This document shows, one piece after another, positions 1 to 8,567 of a stretch of 34,050 nucleotides of DNA; position 1 is the first letter of the stretch; every line of letters starts with the position of its first letter. The notes beneath the pieces are model-generated. The model did no database searches. It was not told the DNA's origin and saw only the letters and a list, made by a program, of their open reading frames with translations. The position numbers were made by a program, and so were the translations under genes. Source of the stretch: Pseudomonadales bacterium (GTDB taxonomy: Bacteria; Pseudomonadota; Gammaproteobacteria; Pseudomonadales; Pseudohongiellaceae); assembly GCA_022821865.1 (NCBI GenBank), contig JAJECW010000004.1, positions 1 to 34,050 on the forward strand, written 5' to 3'.

Positions 1-140
1 TAAGTCAGAGCTTCCCTAGCGGCACAGGGATGTGTCGCCGAATTCGATGGCGTAAGCCATTGAATTCGGGAGCAAAACAAAACCACGCTTTTGTTTTGCG
101 ATAATGAAAAATTCCAAGGAGGGAATTTTTCAGAGAATAC
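1..140 (+). repeat. Composite palindromic repeat, copy A (modules I-V)
   Basis: A run of adjacent hairpins. The right half of module I (TCAGAGCTTCCCT, 5-17) is cut by the window edge. Module II pairs 19-25 with 32-38 (one G-T wobble). Module III pairs 38-51 with 56-69 around a GTAA loop. Module IV pairs GCAAAACAAAA (72-82) with 89-99 perfectly. Module V pairs AAAAATTCC (107-115) with 122-130 and is followed by CAGAGAATAC. The same chain recurs at 19968-20116 and, inverted, at 33895-34050. Module V, with A and T tracts flanking its stem, could be a bidirectional intrinsic terminator insulating rpsB from upstream transcription; that role is inferred. Confidence 0.9.
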
Positions 141-215
141 TGAGGGGTGGGGCGCCAAAATGAGAATTGCTCATTGAACCGCAATTGCGCTTGCCGCTTC
201 CAGAGCGGGGGAGGT

Positions 216-226
216 TGTGGTATAAA
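216..226 (+). promoter_or_regulatory. Probable extended -10 promoter of rpsB
   Basis: TGTGGTATAAAG holds a TG-containing extended -10 followed by TATAAA at 221-226. From memory, gammaproteobacterial rpsB promoters have a conserved GTGGTATAAA-type extended -10, and this matches. No good -35 hexamer is seen at 16-18 bp, which is tolerated by extended -10 promoters. Transcription would start near 233, giving a leader of about 145 nt before rpsB. Confidence 0.6.
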
Positions 227-280
227 GCGGGCCGCCCGTGGAGGCGCTTCCTTTTCGGGCGCACAGCAGTCAATTAATGT

Positions 281-379
281 CGCACACGCACCGGCACATC
301 GGCTCCGGGTGCCTTGGCCCTTTCGGGGGCGGGGGTTGAGTCATGGGGTGCGTGGAGGCCTAACCCGAAGGAAACCGAT
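281..379 (+). promoter_or_regulatory. Structured rpsB leader, candidate S2 autoregulatory site
   Basis: The leader contains a long-range perfect 8-bp pairing, CACGCACC (285-292) with GGTGCGTG (347-354), enclosing GC-rich internal hairpins and lying just upstream of the Shine-Dalgarno AAGGA. In E. coli, S2 represses rpsB-tsf by binding the rpsB leader. The position and the stem ending near the ribosome-binding site fit that scheme. The pairing is seen directly; S2 binding is inferred from the family. Confidence 0.45.
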
Positions 380-1810
380 ATGTCCGCAAACATGAAGGAA
401 ATGCTGCGCGCAGGCGTGCATTTCGGGCACCAGTGCCGCTACTGGAATCCCAAGATGGAGCCGTACATCTTCGGCTCCCGCAACAAGATTCACATCATCA
501 ACCTCGAAGCCACCATCCCGGCGCTGGAAGCGGCGCTGCGGCAGGTGTCCGAATTCACCGCCAGGGGCAAGAAGATTCTTTTCGTGGGCACCAAGCGCGC
601 CGCGGCGAAAATCATCCGCCGGGAGGCCGAGCGCTGCGATATGCCCTATGTCAATCATCGCTGGCTCGGCGGCATGCTCACCAACTACAAGACGATCCGC
701 GGCTCGATTCGCCGGCTCAAGGAGCTGGAGGAACAGGAGCAGAGCGGAGGCTTTGAAAGCCGCACCAAAAAGGAAGCCCTGATGCTGATCCGGGCGCGCA
801 AGAAGCTCGAGCGCGGCATCGGCGGCATCAAGGACATGGGCGGCCTGCCGGATGCGCTGTTCGTGATCGATGTGGAGCACGAACGGATCGCGGTCACCGA
901 GGCCAATAGCGTCAAGATTCCGGTCATCGGTGTGGTGGACACCAATTCCGACCCGGACGGCGTGCAATATGTGATTCCCGGCAATGATGACGCCATCCGC
1001 GCCATCGAGCTCTACGCCACCGCCGTGGCAGATGCCTGCCTCGAAGGCCGCAAGCGCTCGGCGTCCCCCGGCGCCGGCGGAGAATTCATCGAAATCGACG
1101 ACGAGTCGGAAGCGAAAGCCGAAGCCGGGTTCGAAAAGCCGCCGGCCAAAGTCAAGCGCAAGCGCAGCGCCGCAAAACCACCCGAGTCCGCCCTCGAACC
1201 CGAACCGGAACAACCTGCGGAGGCTAATGCCGAACAGGCCGAATCCGTGACGGAACCGGAGCAATCTGCGGCCGCTAACGCGAAAGAAGCCACATCCGAA
1301 ACAGAACCGGAACAGCCAGCGAAGGCTGATACGGAAGATTCCAAACCCGCTGCCAAGCCGGAACAGGCGGCGGGAGCAGTTTCGGAAGAGGTCGATTCAG
1401 TGGAAGAAGCAGAGCCGCCAACGGAGTCAGACGCGGAGAAGGCCGAATCGACTCCAGAACCGGAGGTAACCGAGGCAGAACCTGAGCCTGAAGTTATCGA
1501 CGATGCTGCGCTGAAAGAAGCAGTCGGGCAAGTCGAAGCTGATTCAGTGGATATGGACTCGATTATCTCCTGCCTCAACAAGAACAAGGTGCGCTGCACC
1601 TACAGCGCTGTTGGCGATGTGTTGGGGATTGAGGCCCAATCGGTAGCCGGCCTGCTTGGTGAGCGACGCCCTGAGGTGTCCTGGGTCGTAAGTCGTGAAA
1701 AAAAGGAACCAACCGGCTATACCGATGAGCAGAAGCATCCGGAATTGTTCAGCAACCCGGAAGTTGTCGATAATGGAGACGATTTGAGGAAGCTGTTGGC
1801 TGAATCGTAA
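380..1810 (+). CDS. rpsB: 30S ribosomal protein S2 with long C-terminal extension
   Basis: Residues 1 to about 225 are a full S2: the N-terminal [14 protein letters not shown], then [39 protein letters not shown] and [20 protein letters not shown]. It sits on the back of the 30S head-body junction and is required for S1 binding. The ATG at 380 was chosen because AAGGA lies just upstream and MSANMKEML aligns with the E. coli N-terminus. The protein is 476 residues against about 241 in E. coli. Residues about 240-373 are acidic low-complexity sequence with repeated TEPEQ-type units. Residues about 374-476 look folded, with [33 protein letters not shown] and a [11 protein letters not shown] segment. 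Base composition drops in GC toward the 3' end, hinting at separate origin. tsf follows after a hairpin. Confidence 0.97.
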   Translation: MSANMKEMLRAGVHFGHQCRYWNPKMEPYIFGSRNKIHIINLEATIPALEAALRQVSEFTARGKKILFVGTKRAAAKIIRREAERCDMPYVNHRWLGGMLTNYKTIRGSIRRLKELEEQEQSGGFESRTKKEALMLIRARKKLERGIGGIKDMGGLPDALFVIDVEHERIAVTEANSVKIPVIGVVDTNSDPDGVQYVIPGNDDAIRAIELYATAVADACLEGRKRSASPGAGGEFIEIDDESEAKAEAGFEKPPAKVKRKRSAAKPPESALEPEPEQPAEANAEQAESVTEPEQSAAANAKEATSETEPEQPAKADTEDSKPAAKPEQAAGAVSEEVDSVEEAEPPTESDAEKAESTPEPEVTEAEPEPEVIDDAALKEAVGQVEADSVDMDSIISCLNKNKVRCTYSAVGDVLGIEAQSVAGLLGERRPEVSWVVSREKKEPTGYTDEQKHPELFSNPEVVDNGDDLRKLLAES

Positions 1811-1870
1811 ATCGGGACATTTCCCGATAATGAAAAACTCCATGGATGGAGTTTTTCAGAGAATACTTTG
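1811..1870 (+). terminator. Module V hairpin between rpsB and tsf (possible attenuator)
   Basis: Immediately after the rpsB stop, ATCGGGA (1811-1817) pairs with TCCCGAT (1822-1828). Then AAAAACTCCA (1833-1842) pairs perfectly with TGGAGTTTTT (1847-1856) around TGGA, followed by CAGAGAATAC. The second hairpin is module V of the composite repeat, here without modules I-IV. The T-tract is part of the stem, so termination efficiency is uncertain. Position suggests it reduces tsf transcription relative to rpsB or protects the rpsB 3' end. Confidence 0.55.
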
Positions 1871-1887
1871 TTTCTTGAGAGAAAGTT

Positions 1888-2760
1888 ATGGCACAGATTA
1901 CAGCGGGCATGGTCCGGGAGTTGCGGGGGCGCACGGGCCTGGGCATGATGGATTGCAAAAAGGCGTTGGTGGAGACTGGCGGTGAAATCGAGCGGGCGAT
2001 TGCGCATCTGCGCAAGGTCAGCGGCCTCAAGGCGGCGAAAAAGGCCGAGCGGGTCGCCGCCCAGGGCGTGGTGCTATCCCGGCTGGCGGAAGACGGCAGC
2101 CGCGGCGTACTCGTCGAAGTCAACTGCGAAACCGATTTCGTCGCCAAGGACGGGAACTTCCTCGCGTTTGCGGAACAATGCCTCGCCGCGGCCTTCGCCG
2201 AACCTTCCGCCGATGTCGCCGGCCTGCTCGCCGGGGGCCTGGAAGATCAGCGTGAAAAGCTGGTGCAGAAGATCGGTGAGAATATCAATCTGCGCCGGGT
2301 GGAACACCTGGAGGCCGAAACCGGCGGCCGGGTCGGCGACTACGTTCACGGCAATCGCAAGATCGCCGTGCTCGTCTCCCTCGCCGGCGGCGGCGAAGAA
2401 CTCGCCCGGGACGTGGCCATGCACGTGGCCGCCATGAACCCACTGGTGGTGCGCGGCGACGATGTGCCGCAAGATGTGCTTGCCAGGGAATCCGAAATCT
2501 ATTCCGCCCAGGCCAGGGAATCGGGCAAGCCCGAGGCCATTATCGAAAAGATGATTTCCGGGCGGCTGCGCAAGTTTGTCGCCGAAGTCAGCCTGCTGCA
2601 GCAAGCTTTCGTAAAGAACCCGGAGTCCACTGTGGGGGAACTCGCGCGGGCCGGCGGCGCCGAAGTTTCCCGGATGCTGCGATTCGAAGCCGGCGAGGGA
2701 ATCGAGAAGAAAGAGGAAGACTTCGCCGCCGAAGTGGCCGCCCAGGCGGGAGCGGATTGA
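1888..2760 (+). CDS. tsf: Elongation factor Ts
   Basis: EF-Ts is the guanine nucleotide exchange factor of EF-Tu and acts in the cytosol. The 290-residue product starts MAQITAGMVRELRGRTGLGM and continues MDCKKALVETGGEIE, the N-terminal UBA-like EF-Tu-binding module. It then shows VEVNCETDFVAKD, containing the conserved TDFVA that inserts into EF-Tu, followed by KIGENINLRRVEHLE and the dimerisation region with VAMHVAAMNPLVV. The tail GEGIEKKEEDFAAEVAAQ matches the family end. Length is close to E. coli (283). The ATG at 1888 follows a purine-rich GAGAGAAAG. It forms the usual rpsB-tsf pair, here separated by 77 nt containing the module V hairpin. Confidence 0.97.
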   Translation: MAQITAGMVRELRGRTGLGMMDCKKALVETGGEIERAIAHLRKVSGLKAAKKAERVAAQGVVLSRLAEDGSRGVLVEVNCETDFVAKDGNFLAFAEQCLAAAFAEPSADVAGLLAGGLEDQREKLVQKIGENINLRRVEHLEAETGGRVGDYVHGNRKIAVLVSLAGGGEELARDVAMHVAAMNPLVVRGDDVPQDVLARESEIYSAQARESGKPEAIIEKMISGRLRKFVAEVSLLQQAFVKNPESTVGELARAGGAEVSRMLRFEAGEGIEKKEEDFAAEVAAQAGAD

Positions 2761-2787
2761 GGGCTGTACCGCAGCAGAGACCATTCC

Positions 2788-3537
2788 ATGCCCGCAAACA
2801 AGGGTGAGTCCGAAGGCGGCGTGAGACACCGCCGCATCCTGCTGAAGCTGAGCGGCGAATCCCTCAGCGGCGGGACGGGATTCGGCATTGCCCCGGACGT
2901 GCTCGGCGCCATGGCCGCCGAAGTGGGCGCAATCATCGGGCTTGGCGTTCAGACCGGCATCGTGATCGGCGGCGGCAACCTGTTCCGCGGCATCAGCGGC
3001 GGCGCCAGCGGCGTGGGCCGCATCACCGGCGACCAGATGGGCATGCTCGCCACCATCATGAACTCACTTGCCCTGCGCGACGCCCTGGAAAGCGCGGGAA
3101 CCCCGGCGCGGATTCTGTCCGCCAGGGCCATACCCGGTGTGGTGGACCCGTTCGAACGCCTCAACGCCATCCGCCTGCTTGAAGAGGGCAGGGCGGTGAT
3201 CTTCTCCGGCGGCACCGGCAACCCCCTGTTCACCACCGATTCCGCCGCCTGCCTGCGGGGCATCGAAATCGGCGCCGAAATCATTTTCAAGGCCACCCGG
3301 GTCGATGGCGTCTATTCCGCGGACCCGGAACGCGATACCGCTGCGGTCAAATTCGACGCATTGGGTTATGATGCGGTCATCCGGGACCAGTTGGGTGTCA
3401 TGGACCTGACCGCGATCTGTCTCGCAAGGGATCACGGCATGCCGATCCGGGTATTCGACATGACCCGCCCGGGCGCCCTGCGCGACAACATCGCCGGCGA
3501 GCCCAACGGGACCCTCATCGACGGAGAGGGAAGATGA
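2788..3537 (+). CDS. pyrH: Uridylate kinase (UMP kinase)
   Basis: PyrH phosphorylates UMP to UDP using ATP in pyrimidine nucleotide synthesis. The bacterial enzyme is a hexamer of the amino-acid-kinase fold, activated by GTP and inhibited by UTP. Visible family sequence: [20 protein letters not shown] at the N-terminus, [62 protein letters not shown] and [14 protein letters not shown]. At 249 residues it is slightly longer than E. coli (241). Its stop overlaps the frr start by 4 nt (ATGA), so the two are probably translationally coupled. The ATG at 2788 has only a weak purine-rich upstream stretch, but the alignment supports it. Confidence 0.97.
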   Translation: MPANKGESEGGVRHRRILLKLSGESLSGGTGFGIAPDVLGAMAAEVGAIIGLGVQTGIVIGGGNLFRGISGGASGVGRITGDQMGMLATIMNSLALRDALESAGTPARILSARAIPGVVDPFERLNAIRLLEEGRAVIFSGGTGNPLFTTDSAACLRGIEIGAEIIFKATRVDGVYSADPERDTAAVKFDALGYDAVIRDQLGVMDLTAICLARDHGMPIRVFDMTRPGALRDNIAGEPNGTLIDGEGR

Positions 3538-4094
3538 TCGAGGAAATTCTGCAGGATGCCGACGAGCGCATGGCCAAGAGCGTCGTCGCCCTGGAAAACG
3601 CATTCAAGCGGATTCGCACCGGCCGGGCGCATCCGGCGATTCTCGATGCCGTCATGGTTTCGTATTACGAAACCGATACCCCGCTCAACCAGTTGGCTTC
3701 CATCCATGTGGAAGAGGGCCGCTCCCTGCTGATCACACCCTGGGAGAAGTCGATCATCGGTGATATCGAAAAGGCGATTCACAAATCCGATCTCGGTCTC
3801 AATCCTTCCAACAACGGCGACGCGATTCGCGTGCCCATGCCGCCACTCACCGAGGAAACCCGGCGGGAATACGGCAAGCAGGCCCGGGGCGAGGCGGAGT
3901 CCGCCCGGGTGGCGATCCGCAATATCCGCCGGGACGCCAACTCGGATTTCAAGGAACTCGCCAGGGAAAAGGAAATCAGCGAAGACGAGGCCCGGCGCGC
4001 CGAGGATCGCATGCAGAAGCTCACCGACAAGTACATCGATATTGTCGAAGCCGCATACAAGGCCAAAGAAGCCGACCTGTTGTCCATGAACTGA
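3534..4094 (+). CDS. frr: Ribosome recycling factor
   Basis: RRF works with EF-G to split the post-termination 70S ribosome. The 186-residue product aligns end to end with E. coli RRF (185). It has [14 protein letters not shown], with the conserved Arg of the tip region, then [57 protein letters not shown] and [20 protein letters not shown]. These are the three-helix bundle and the small beta domain in normal order. The start overlaps the pyrH stop as ATGA. uppS begins 34 nt downstream, consistent with one transcript. Confidence 0.97.
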   Translation: MIEEILQDADERMAKSVVALENAFKRIRTGRAHPAILDAVMVSYYETDTPLNQLASIHVEEGRSLLITPWEKSIIGDIEKAIHKSDLGLNPSNNGDAIRVPMPPLTEETRREYGKQARGEAESARVAIRNIRRDANSDFKELAREKEISEDEARRAEDRMQKLTDKYIDIVEAAYKAKEADLLSMN

Positions 4095-4128
4095 TCCGGC
4101 CGCCGCTGCGCTTTCCCAACAGTTCGCC

Positions 4129-4854
4129 ATGACAACCGGCCAAACCAGATACCTGCCCGAGCATATCGCCATCATCATGGACGGCAATAACCGCTGGGCC
4201 AGGGGCAGGGGCCTGCCGGTGAAAGCCGGCCACCGCCACGGCGCCGAGGCAGCTCGGGAAATCGCCTTTTCCTGCGTGCGCCGCAAGATTCCCTGCCTTA
4301 CCCTGTTCGCCTTCAGCAGCGAAAACTGGATGCGTCCCGCCCATGAGGTCCAGGGCCTGATGGCGCTGTTCCTTTCGGTATTGCAGCGCGAGGAAGTCAG
4401 CCAGTTGCACAAGGCCAATGCGCGGCTCAGCTTCATCGGCAACCGCGAGTCCTTTTCGGCGCGAATCCAGGACAGCATGGCCGAGGTGGAGGCATTGACC
4501 CGAAACAACAGCGGCACCCGGGTTACCGTGGCGGCGGATTACGGCGGTCGCTGGGATATCGCCAATGCCATGCGCCTGATCGCCGAGCAGGTCCGGGACA
4601 GCGGTCTCGACGCCGAAGCCATCGACATCGACCTGGTTCATTCCCACACCCAGTTGAGCGAATTGCCCGAACCCGACCTTTGCATCCGCACCGGCGGCGA
4701 ACGGCGGATCAGCAATTTCCTGCTGTGGCAGTTTGCCTATACCGAGTTCTACTTCACCGAATGTCTGTGGCCCGATTTCAGCGAGAAGGAACTGCAGCGG
4801 GCGATCGACGATTTCGCCAGCCGCCAGCGGCGATTCGGCGGGCATGAAGCATGA
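4129..4854 (+). CDS. uppS: Undecaprenyl diphosphate synthase (cis-prenyltransferase)
   Basis: UppS condenses farnesyl-PP with eight isopentenyl-PP to give undecaprenyl-PP, precursor of the lipid carrier for peptidoglycan and O-antigen. The signature IAIIMDGNNRWARGRGLP is present, with catalytic Asp at residue 18. It is followed by GHRHGAEAAREI, LFAFSSENWMRP, the substrate-release Arg region PDLCIRTGGERRISNFLLWQ, and AYTEFYFTECLWPDF. Length is 241 residues, ordinary for the family. The IPP substrate chain comes from the MEP genes dxr, ispD and ispF in this window, and the recycled carrier is the likely substrate of the DUF368 protein at 30212-31141. Confidence 0.96.
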   Translation: MTTGQTRYLPEHIAIIMDGNNRWARGRGLPVKAGHRHGAEAAREIAFSCVRRKIPCLTLFAFSSENWMRPAHEVQGLMALFLSVLQREEVSQLHKANARLSFIGNRESFSARIQDSMAEVEALTRNNSGTRVTVAADYGGRWDIANAMRLIAEQVRDSGLDAEAIDIDLVHSHTQLSELPEPDLCIRTGGERRISNFLLWQFAYTEFYFTECLWPDFSEKELQRAIDDFASRQRRFGGHEA

Positions 4855-4897
4855 TGGCGGCATCCGCCGTTCCGGCCCCGGCCAGGTTTTCGCCGCC

Positions 4898-5752
4898 ATG
4901 CTGAAACTGCGCATCATCACCGCAGTGGTCTTGATTCTCGGGGTCGGCCTGCTCACCATGCTGGCGCCGCCGATTCCCTTCTCCCTGGCGCTGGGGGCGG
5001 TGATTCTCTGGGCCGGCTGGGAATGGAGCCGGCTGGTGGGGCTGGCCTCCCGCCGCGCCCGGCTCGGCTATGTCGGATTGCTGCTTGCCGCGGGGGGGCT
5101 GCTGTTCGCCGGGCTGGGAGCGCGTTCCTCCACAGCCATCCTGAATCAGCCCGAAACCATGGGCGTGCTGGGCCTGGCAATGGCTTTCTGGCTGCTCATC
5201 CTGCTGGTGCTGACAGGCTATCCCGCCAACCGCGCCCGCTGGGACAGCGCGTCCCGCCCAGGCGTCATGGGGGCAATGGCCCTGTTGCCGAGTCTGGCGG
5301 GCATGGTCTGGCTCAAGCTGCTGCTTCCGGAAGGCTATCTGGTGCTGGCCCTGATTGTGCTCGTGGCCGCGGTGGATATCGGCGCCTATTTCACCGGCCG
5401 CAGCCTGGGCAAGCGGCAACTGGCGCCGGCGATCAGCCCCAACAAGACCTGGGAAGGCGTCTGGGGCGGCTTTGCGCTTTGCCTGCTGGCGGCGGCCGCC
5501 ATGGGCTGGGCGCTGCACCGCGGGCTGCGGCCCCTGGAAACCGGCGAGATCCTCCTGCTCGCCGTGCTGGCGCCGCTGGTGGCGGCGCTTTGCGTCATCG
5601 GCGACTTGCTGGAAAGCATGCTCAAGCGCAACCGCGACGCCAAGGACAGCGGCAGCCTGCTGCCGGGCCACGGCGGACTGCTGGACCGCATCGACGGCTT
5701 GCTCGCCGCCACCCCGGCCTTCGCCCTGGGCATGACATGGCTGTTCCGTTGA
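4898..5752 (+). CDS. cdsA: Phosphatidate cytidylyltransferase
   Basis: CdsA makes CDP-diacylglycerol from CTP and phosphatidic acid in the inner membrane, the branch point of phospholipid synthesis. The 284-residue product is mostly hydrophobic, with about eight membrane segments. It carries DIGAYFTGRSLGKRQLAP, ISPNKTWEGVWGG and, at about residues 239-266, the CDS signature with KR, KDSG, PGHGG and LDRID. The ATG at 4898 (MLKLRIITAVVL) was chosen because E. coli CdsA begins MLKYRLISAFVL. An upstream in-frame ATG at 4844 would overlap uppS and add 18 unconserved residues. The 3' end overlaps dxr by 16 nt. Confidence 0.94.
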   Translation: MLKLRIITAVVLILGVGLLTMLAPPIPFSLALGAVILWAGWEWSRLVGLASRRARLGYVGLLLAAGGLLFAGLGARSSTAILNQPETMGVLGLAMAFWLLILLVLTGYPANRARWDSASRPGVMGAMALLPSLAGMVWLKLLLPEGYLVLALIVLVAAVDIGAYFTGRSLGKRQLAPAISPNKTWEGVWGGFALCLLAAAAMGWALHRGLRPLETGEILLLAVLAPLVAALCVIGDLLESMLKRNRDAKDSGSLLPGHGGLLDRIDGLLAATPAFALGMTWLFR

Positions 5753-6945
5753 ACTCCCGGGCAAGCAGCGCGGTGGCCATTCTCGGTTCCACCGGCTCCA
5801 TCGGGCGCAATACCCTGGCGGTGCTGCGCAAGCATCCCCGGTTGCGCGTCGTGGCCCTCAGCGCCGCGAGCAATGCCGAACTGCTGGCCGAGCAATGCCG
5901 GGAATTCCAGCCGCGGTACGCCGTGCTGGCGAACCCGGAACATCTCGGGGAATTGCGCCGGCGCCTGAAATCCGCGGGAACGCCCACCGAGGCCCTGGCG
6001 GGGCCCGAAGCGCTGCCGCACATCGCCAGCCTGCCGGAAGTCGATACCGTGATGGCGGCCATCGTCGGCGCCGCCGGGCTCGAATCGACCCTGGCCGCCA
6101 TCGGCGCGGGCAAGAAAGTACTGCTGGCCAACAAGGAATCCCTGGTCATGGCCGGCGACCTGTGCCTGCGCACGGCGCGGGAATCCGGCGCCGTGCTGAT
6201 TCCCGTGGACAGCGAACACAACGCCATTTTCCAGTGCCTGCCCTGGTCCGGCGCGGCGCTGGACCCGGCCCAGACCCGCCACGTGGAAAAACTCGTGCTC
6301 ACCTGCTCCGGCGGCCCCTTCCTGCATACGCCGGCGGCGGAGTTCGCCGCCATCACCCCCGCCCAGGCCTGCCGCCATCCGAAATGGAACATGGGCGCCA
6401 AGATTTCGGTGGATTCCGCCACCCTGATGAACAAGGGCCTGGAAGTGATCGAGGCCTGCTTTCTGTTCGGCATGGGGACGGACCGGGTGGAAGTGCTGAT
6501 TCATCCCCAGTCCATCGTCCATTCCCTGGTGCATTACGAAGACGGCTCGGTGCTCGCCCAGCTCGGCGCCCCGGACATGCGGATACCCATCGCCTGCGCC
6601 CTTGCCTGGCCGGAACGCATGCCCTCCGGCGCCGATACCCTGAATCTGGCGGCGGAGGAACCCCTGGAGTTTCTGCCGCCGGATCGCGAGCGCTTTCCCT
6701 GCCTTGGCCTGGGCAGGGAAGCCGCCCGGCGGCGGGGCTCGGCGCCGGCGGTGGTGAATGCCGCCAATGAAGTTGCAGTTGCCGCCTTCCTGGCGGAGAA
6801 TCTGCCCTTTGCGCACATCGCCAGACTCATTGAAGCGGTTTCGGCTAAAATTCCTTGTGGCGAGGCCGACTCTCTGGATATCATTCTGGAAATCGACGGC
6901 TTGGCCAGAACCTACGCCAAAGAATTGATTTACAAGGGTTTTTAG
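5737..6945 (+). CDS. dxr: 1-deoxy-D-xylulose 5-phosphate reductoisomerase
   Basis: Dxr (IspC) converts DXP to 2-C-methyl-D-erythritol 4-phosphate with NADPH, the committed MEP-pathway step. Visible: NADPH-binding AILGSTGSIGRNTL, LLANKESLVMAG, PVDSEHNAIFQCL with metal ligands Asp158 and Glu160, SGGPF, HPKWNMGAKISVDSATLMNK with Glu236 just after, IHPQSIVHSLV and NAANEVAVAAFL. Length 402 against 398 in E. coli. The ATG at 5737 overlaps the end of cdsA by 16 nt in another frame. The frame stays open far upstream through cdsA, but that part has no Dxr similarity. ispD and ispF are 21 kb downstream. Confidence 0.96.
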   Translation: MAVPLNSRASSAVAILGSTGSIGRNTLAVLRKHPRLRVVALSAASNAELLAEQCREFQPRYAVLANPEHLGELRRRLKSAGTPTEALAGPEALPHIASLPEVDTVMAAIVGAAGLESTLAAIGAGKKVLLANKESLVMAGDLCLRTARESGAVLIPVDSEHNAIFQCLPWSGAALDPAQTRHVEKLVLTCSGGPFLHTPAAEFAAITPAQACRHPKWNMGAKISVDSATLMNKGLEVIEACFLFGMGTDRVEVLIHPQSIVHSLVHYEDGSVLAQLGAPDMRIPIACALAWPERMPSGADTLNLAAEEPLEFLPPDRERFPCLGLGREAARRRGSAPAVVNAANEVAVAAFLAENLPFAHIARLIEAVSAKIPCGEADSLDIILEIDGLARTYAKELIYKGF

Positions 6946-6991
6946 TTTTCGATACGGAGAGTTGCCCGTTTTGGCACCAAGGGAGCGCGAT

Positions 6992-7029
6992 GGGTGTAGG
7001 CAAGCGTTTTCGAAGCGTCAGCTTCGAGC
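6992..7029 (+). repeat. Dispersed short repeat in the dxr-rseP gap (also at 32451-32487)
   Basis: The 38 bases here match 32451-32487 at about 32 positions with one 1-base gap. The shared core is GGCAAGCGTTT followed by CGARGCG and CAGCTTCG. The segment includes a small hairpin, TCGAAGC / GCTTCGA. It lies in the 199-bp gap between dxr and rseP; nothing else is recognised there. Confidence 0.5.
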
Positions 7030-7144
7030 TTGACCTGAACGACGCCAATCTGTGATTGGCGGCTGGAGACTGAACGGGGCCCGGCGCAAGCCGGGAAAGG
7101 GTTCGTTACCGTCGGAAAGCGACCGGAGCTTGTATACGAGTAAC

Positions 7145-8533
7145 ATGATTGATTTTCTGATTGCGGTACTGGCCTTGCTGGTCACCCTGGGCATCCTGGT
7201 GACTTTCCACGAATATGGCCATTTCTGGGTGGCGCGGCGCTGCGGAGTGAAAGTGCTGCGCTTTTCCGTGGGATTCGGCAATCCCCTCAAACGCTGGCTG
7301 GGCAGGGACGGCACCGAATACGTCATCGCCCCGATACCCTTGGGCGGTTACGTGAAGATGCTCGGCATGGAGGATACCTCCCTGGTGGACCCGGCTTCGG
7401 TGCCGGAAGACCAGCGCAATACCTCCTTCGCCTGCAAGCCCCTGTGGCAGCGTTCGGTGATCGTCGCCGCCGGCCCCGGGGCGAACCTGCTGCTCGCCTT
7501 TGTGATTTTCTGGCTGATCAATGTCGGTTTCGGAACCACCGGCGTGGCACCCGTGGTGCAGGAGGTGCGCGGTGATTCCCCGGCGCAGCTTGCCGGTCTG
7601 GCCGCCGGCGACCGCATCCTGGCGGTGGACGGACGCGAAACCGCTACCTGGCGGGAAGTCAACATGCGGTTGCTGGGCCGCATCGGGGAAACCGGCGCCC
7701 TGAGCCTGCGGGTGGCGCCAGCCTCCGGCGCAGCGGCGGCGGACGTGAATATTCCCATCGATTCCTGGCTTGGCGGCAGCGCCGAGCCGCGGCCCATCGC
7801 CGACCTGGGCATCGTGGAATTGCTGATTCCGCCGCGAATCGGCCTGGTGGAGTCCGGCGCTCCGGCGGATGCGGGGGGACTGCGGGAAGGCGATCTGGTG
7901 CTGGCGGTCGATGGCGAACCCGTGCGGGACTGGTCCGAATGGGTGGACAGGGTCCGCGCAAGCCCGGAACTTGACCTGCGCGTCATGGTCGAAAGAGCAG
8001 GCGCGAACGCCGAACTGTTGCTGCGCCCCGAATCCATCGTGGGCGAGGATGGCGCGGCATACGGCAGAATCGGCGCCGGAGTCGCCTCGGCGCGGTCGCT
8101 GGACCTGCTGCCAGCCGAATCGCTGCTCGAGTTTCGTTATGGTCCGCTGGAAGCCGTGGCGCCGGCGCTGCGGGAAACCTGGGAGATGTCGCTATTCGTA
8201 TTGGGCTCGATCCAGAAGATGATCGTGGGGCTGATTTCCGTCGAGCATATCAGCGGCCCCATTACCATCGCCCAGGTTGCCGGGGAAACCGCCGCCATCG
8301 GCCTCGACACCTATCTGGGATTCCTGGCGCTGCTCAGCATCTCCATTGCGATTCTCAACCTGCTGCCCATCCCCATGCTCGACGGCGGCCATCTGTTCTT
8401 CTTTCTGGTGGAAGCGGTCATCCGGCGCCCCCTGCCGGAAGCGGTGCAGGCCTGGAGCCTGCGTCTCGGCATGGCCATGGTGCTCGGGATCATGGTGCTG
8501 GCTTTCTACAATGACTTCAATAGACTGCTGTGA
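7145..8533 (+). CDS. rseP: Site-2 intramembrane zinc metalloprotease RseP
   Basis: RseP cleaves anti-sigma factor RseA within the inner membrane after DegS, releasing sigma-E, and also clears signal-peptide remnants. The zinc motif HEYGH is at residues 22-26 in the first membrane helix. FSVGFGNPLKRW and IPLGGYVKMLGMED follow. Two PDZ domains are visible (about 125-205 with PAQLAGLAAGDRILAVDG, about 225-310 with ADAGGLREGDLVLAVDGEPV). The C-terminal LLPIPMLDGGHL gives the third zinc ligand, Asp413. Length is 462 (E. coli 450). The ATG at 7145 places the motif exactly as in E. coli; an in-frame GTG at 7052 would add 31 hydrophilic residues and is rejected. bamA and skp, envelope genes often under sigma-E, follow. 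Confidence 0.96.
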   Translation: MIDFLIAVLALLVTLGILVTFHEYGHFWVARRCGVKVLRFSVGFGNPLKRWLGRDGTEYVIAPIPLGGYVKMLGMEDTSLVDPASVPEDQRNTSFACKPLWQRSVIVAAGPGANLLLAFVIFWLINVGFGTTGVAPVVQEVRGDSPAQLAGLAAGDRILAVDGRETATWREVNMRLLGRIGETGALSLRVAPASGAAAADVNIPIDSWLGGSAEPRPIADLGIVELLIPPRIGLVESGAPADAGGLREGDLVLAVDGEPVRDWSEWVDRVRASPELDLRVMVERAGANAELLLRPESIVGEDGAAYGRIGAGVASARSLDLLPAESLLEFRYGPLEAVAPALRETWEMSLFVLGSIQKMIVGLISVEHISGPITIAQVAGETAAIGLDTYLGFLALLSISIAILNLLPIPMLDGGHLFFFLVEAVIRRPLPEAVQAWSLRLGMAMVLGIMVLAFYNDFNRLL

Positions 8534-8567
8534 ATTGTCCGCAAAAGGACCTGAACCTGCGCGAATC

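Noticed and set aside
1200..1500. Possible tandem-repeat gene or frameshift in the rpsB tail
   Set aside because: The repeated TEPEQ units stay in one frame and lead into a plausible folded domain with a proper stop, so a continuous protein is the simpler reading.
5023..5736. Long upstream extension of the dxr frame
   Set aside because: It runs out of frame inside cdsA and encodes Arg/Gly/Ala-rich sequence with no Dxr similarity.
7052..7144. GTG start extending RseP by 31 residues
   Set aside because: It would put a hydrophilic stretch before the first membrane helix and shift the HEYGH position from the family standard.
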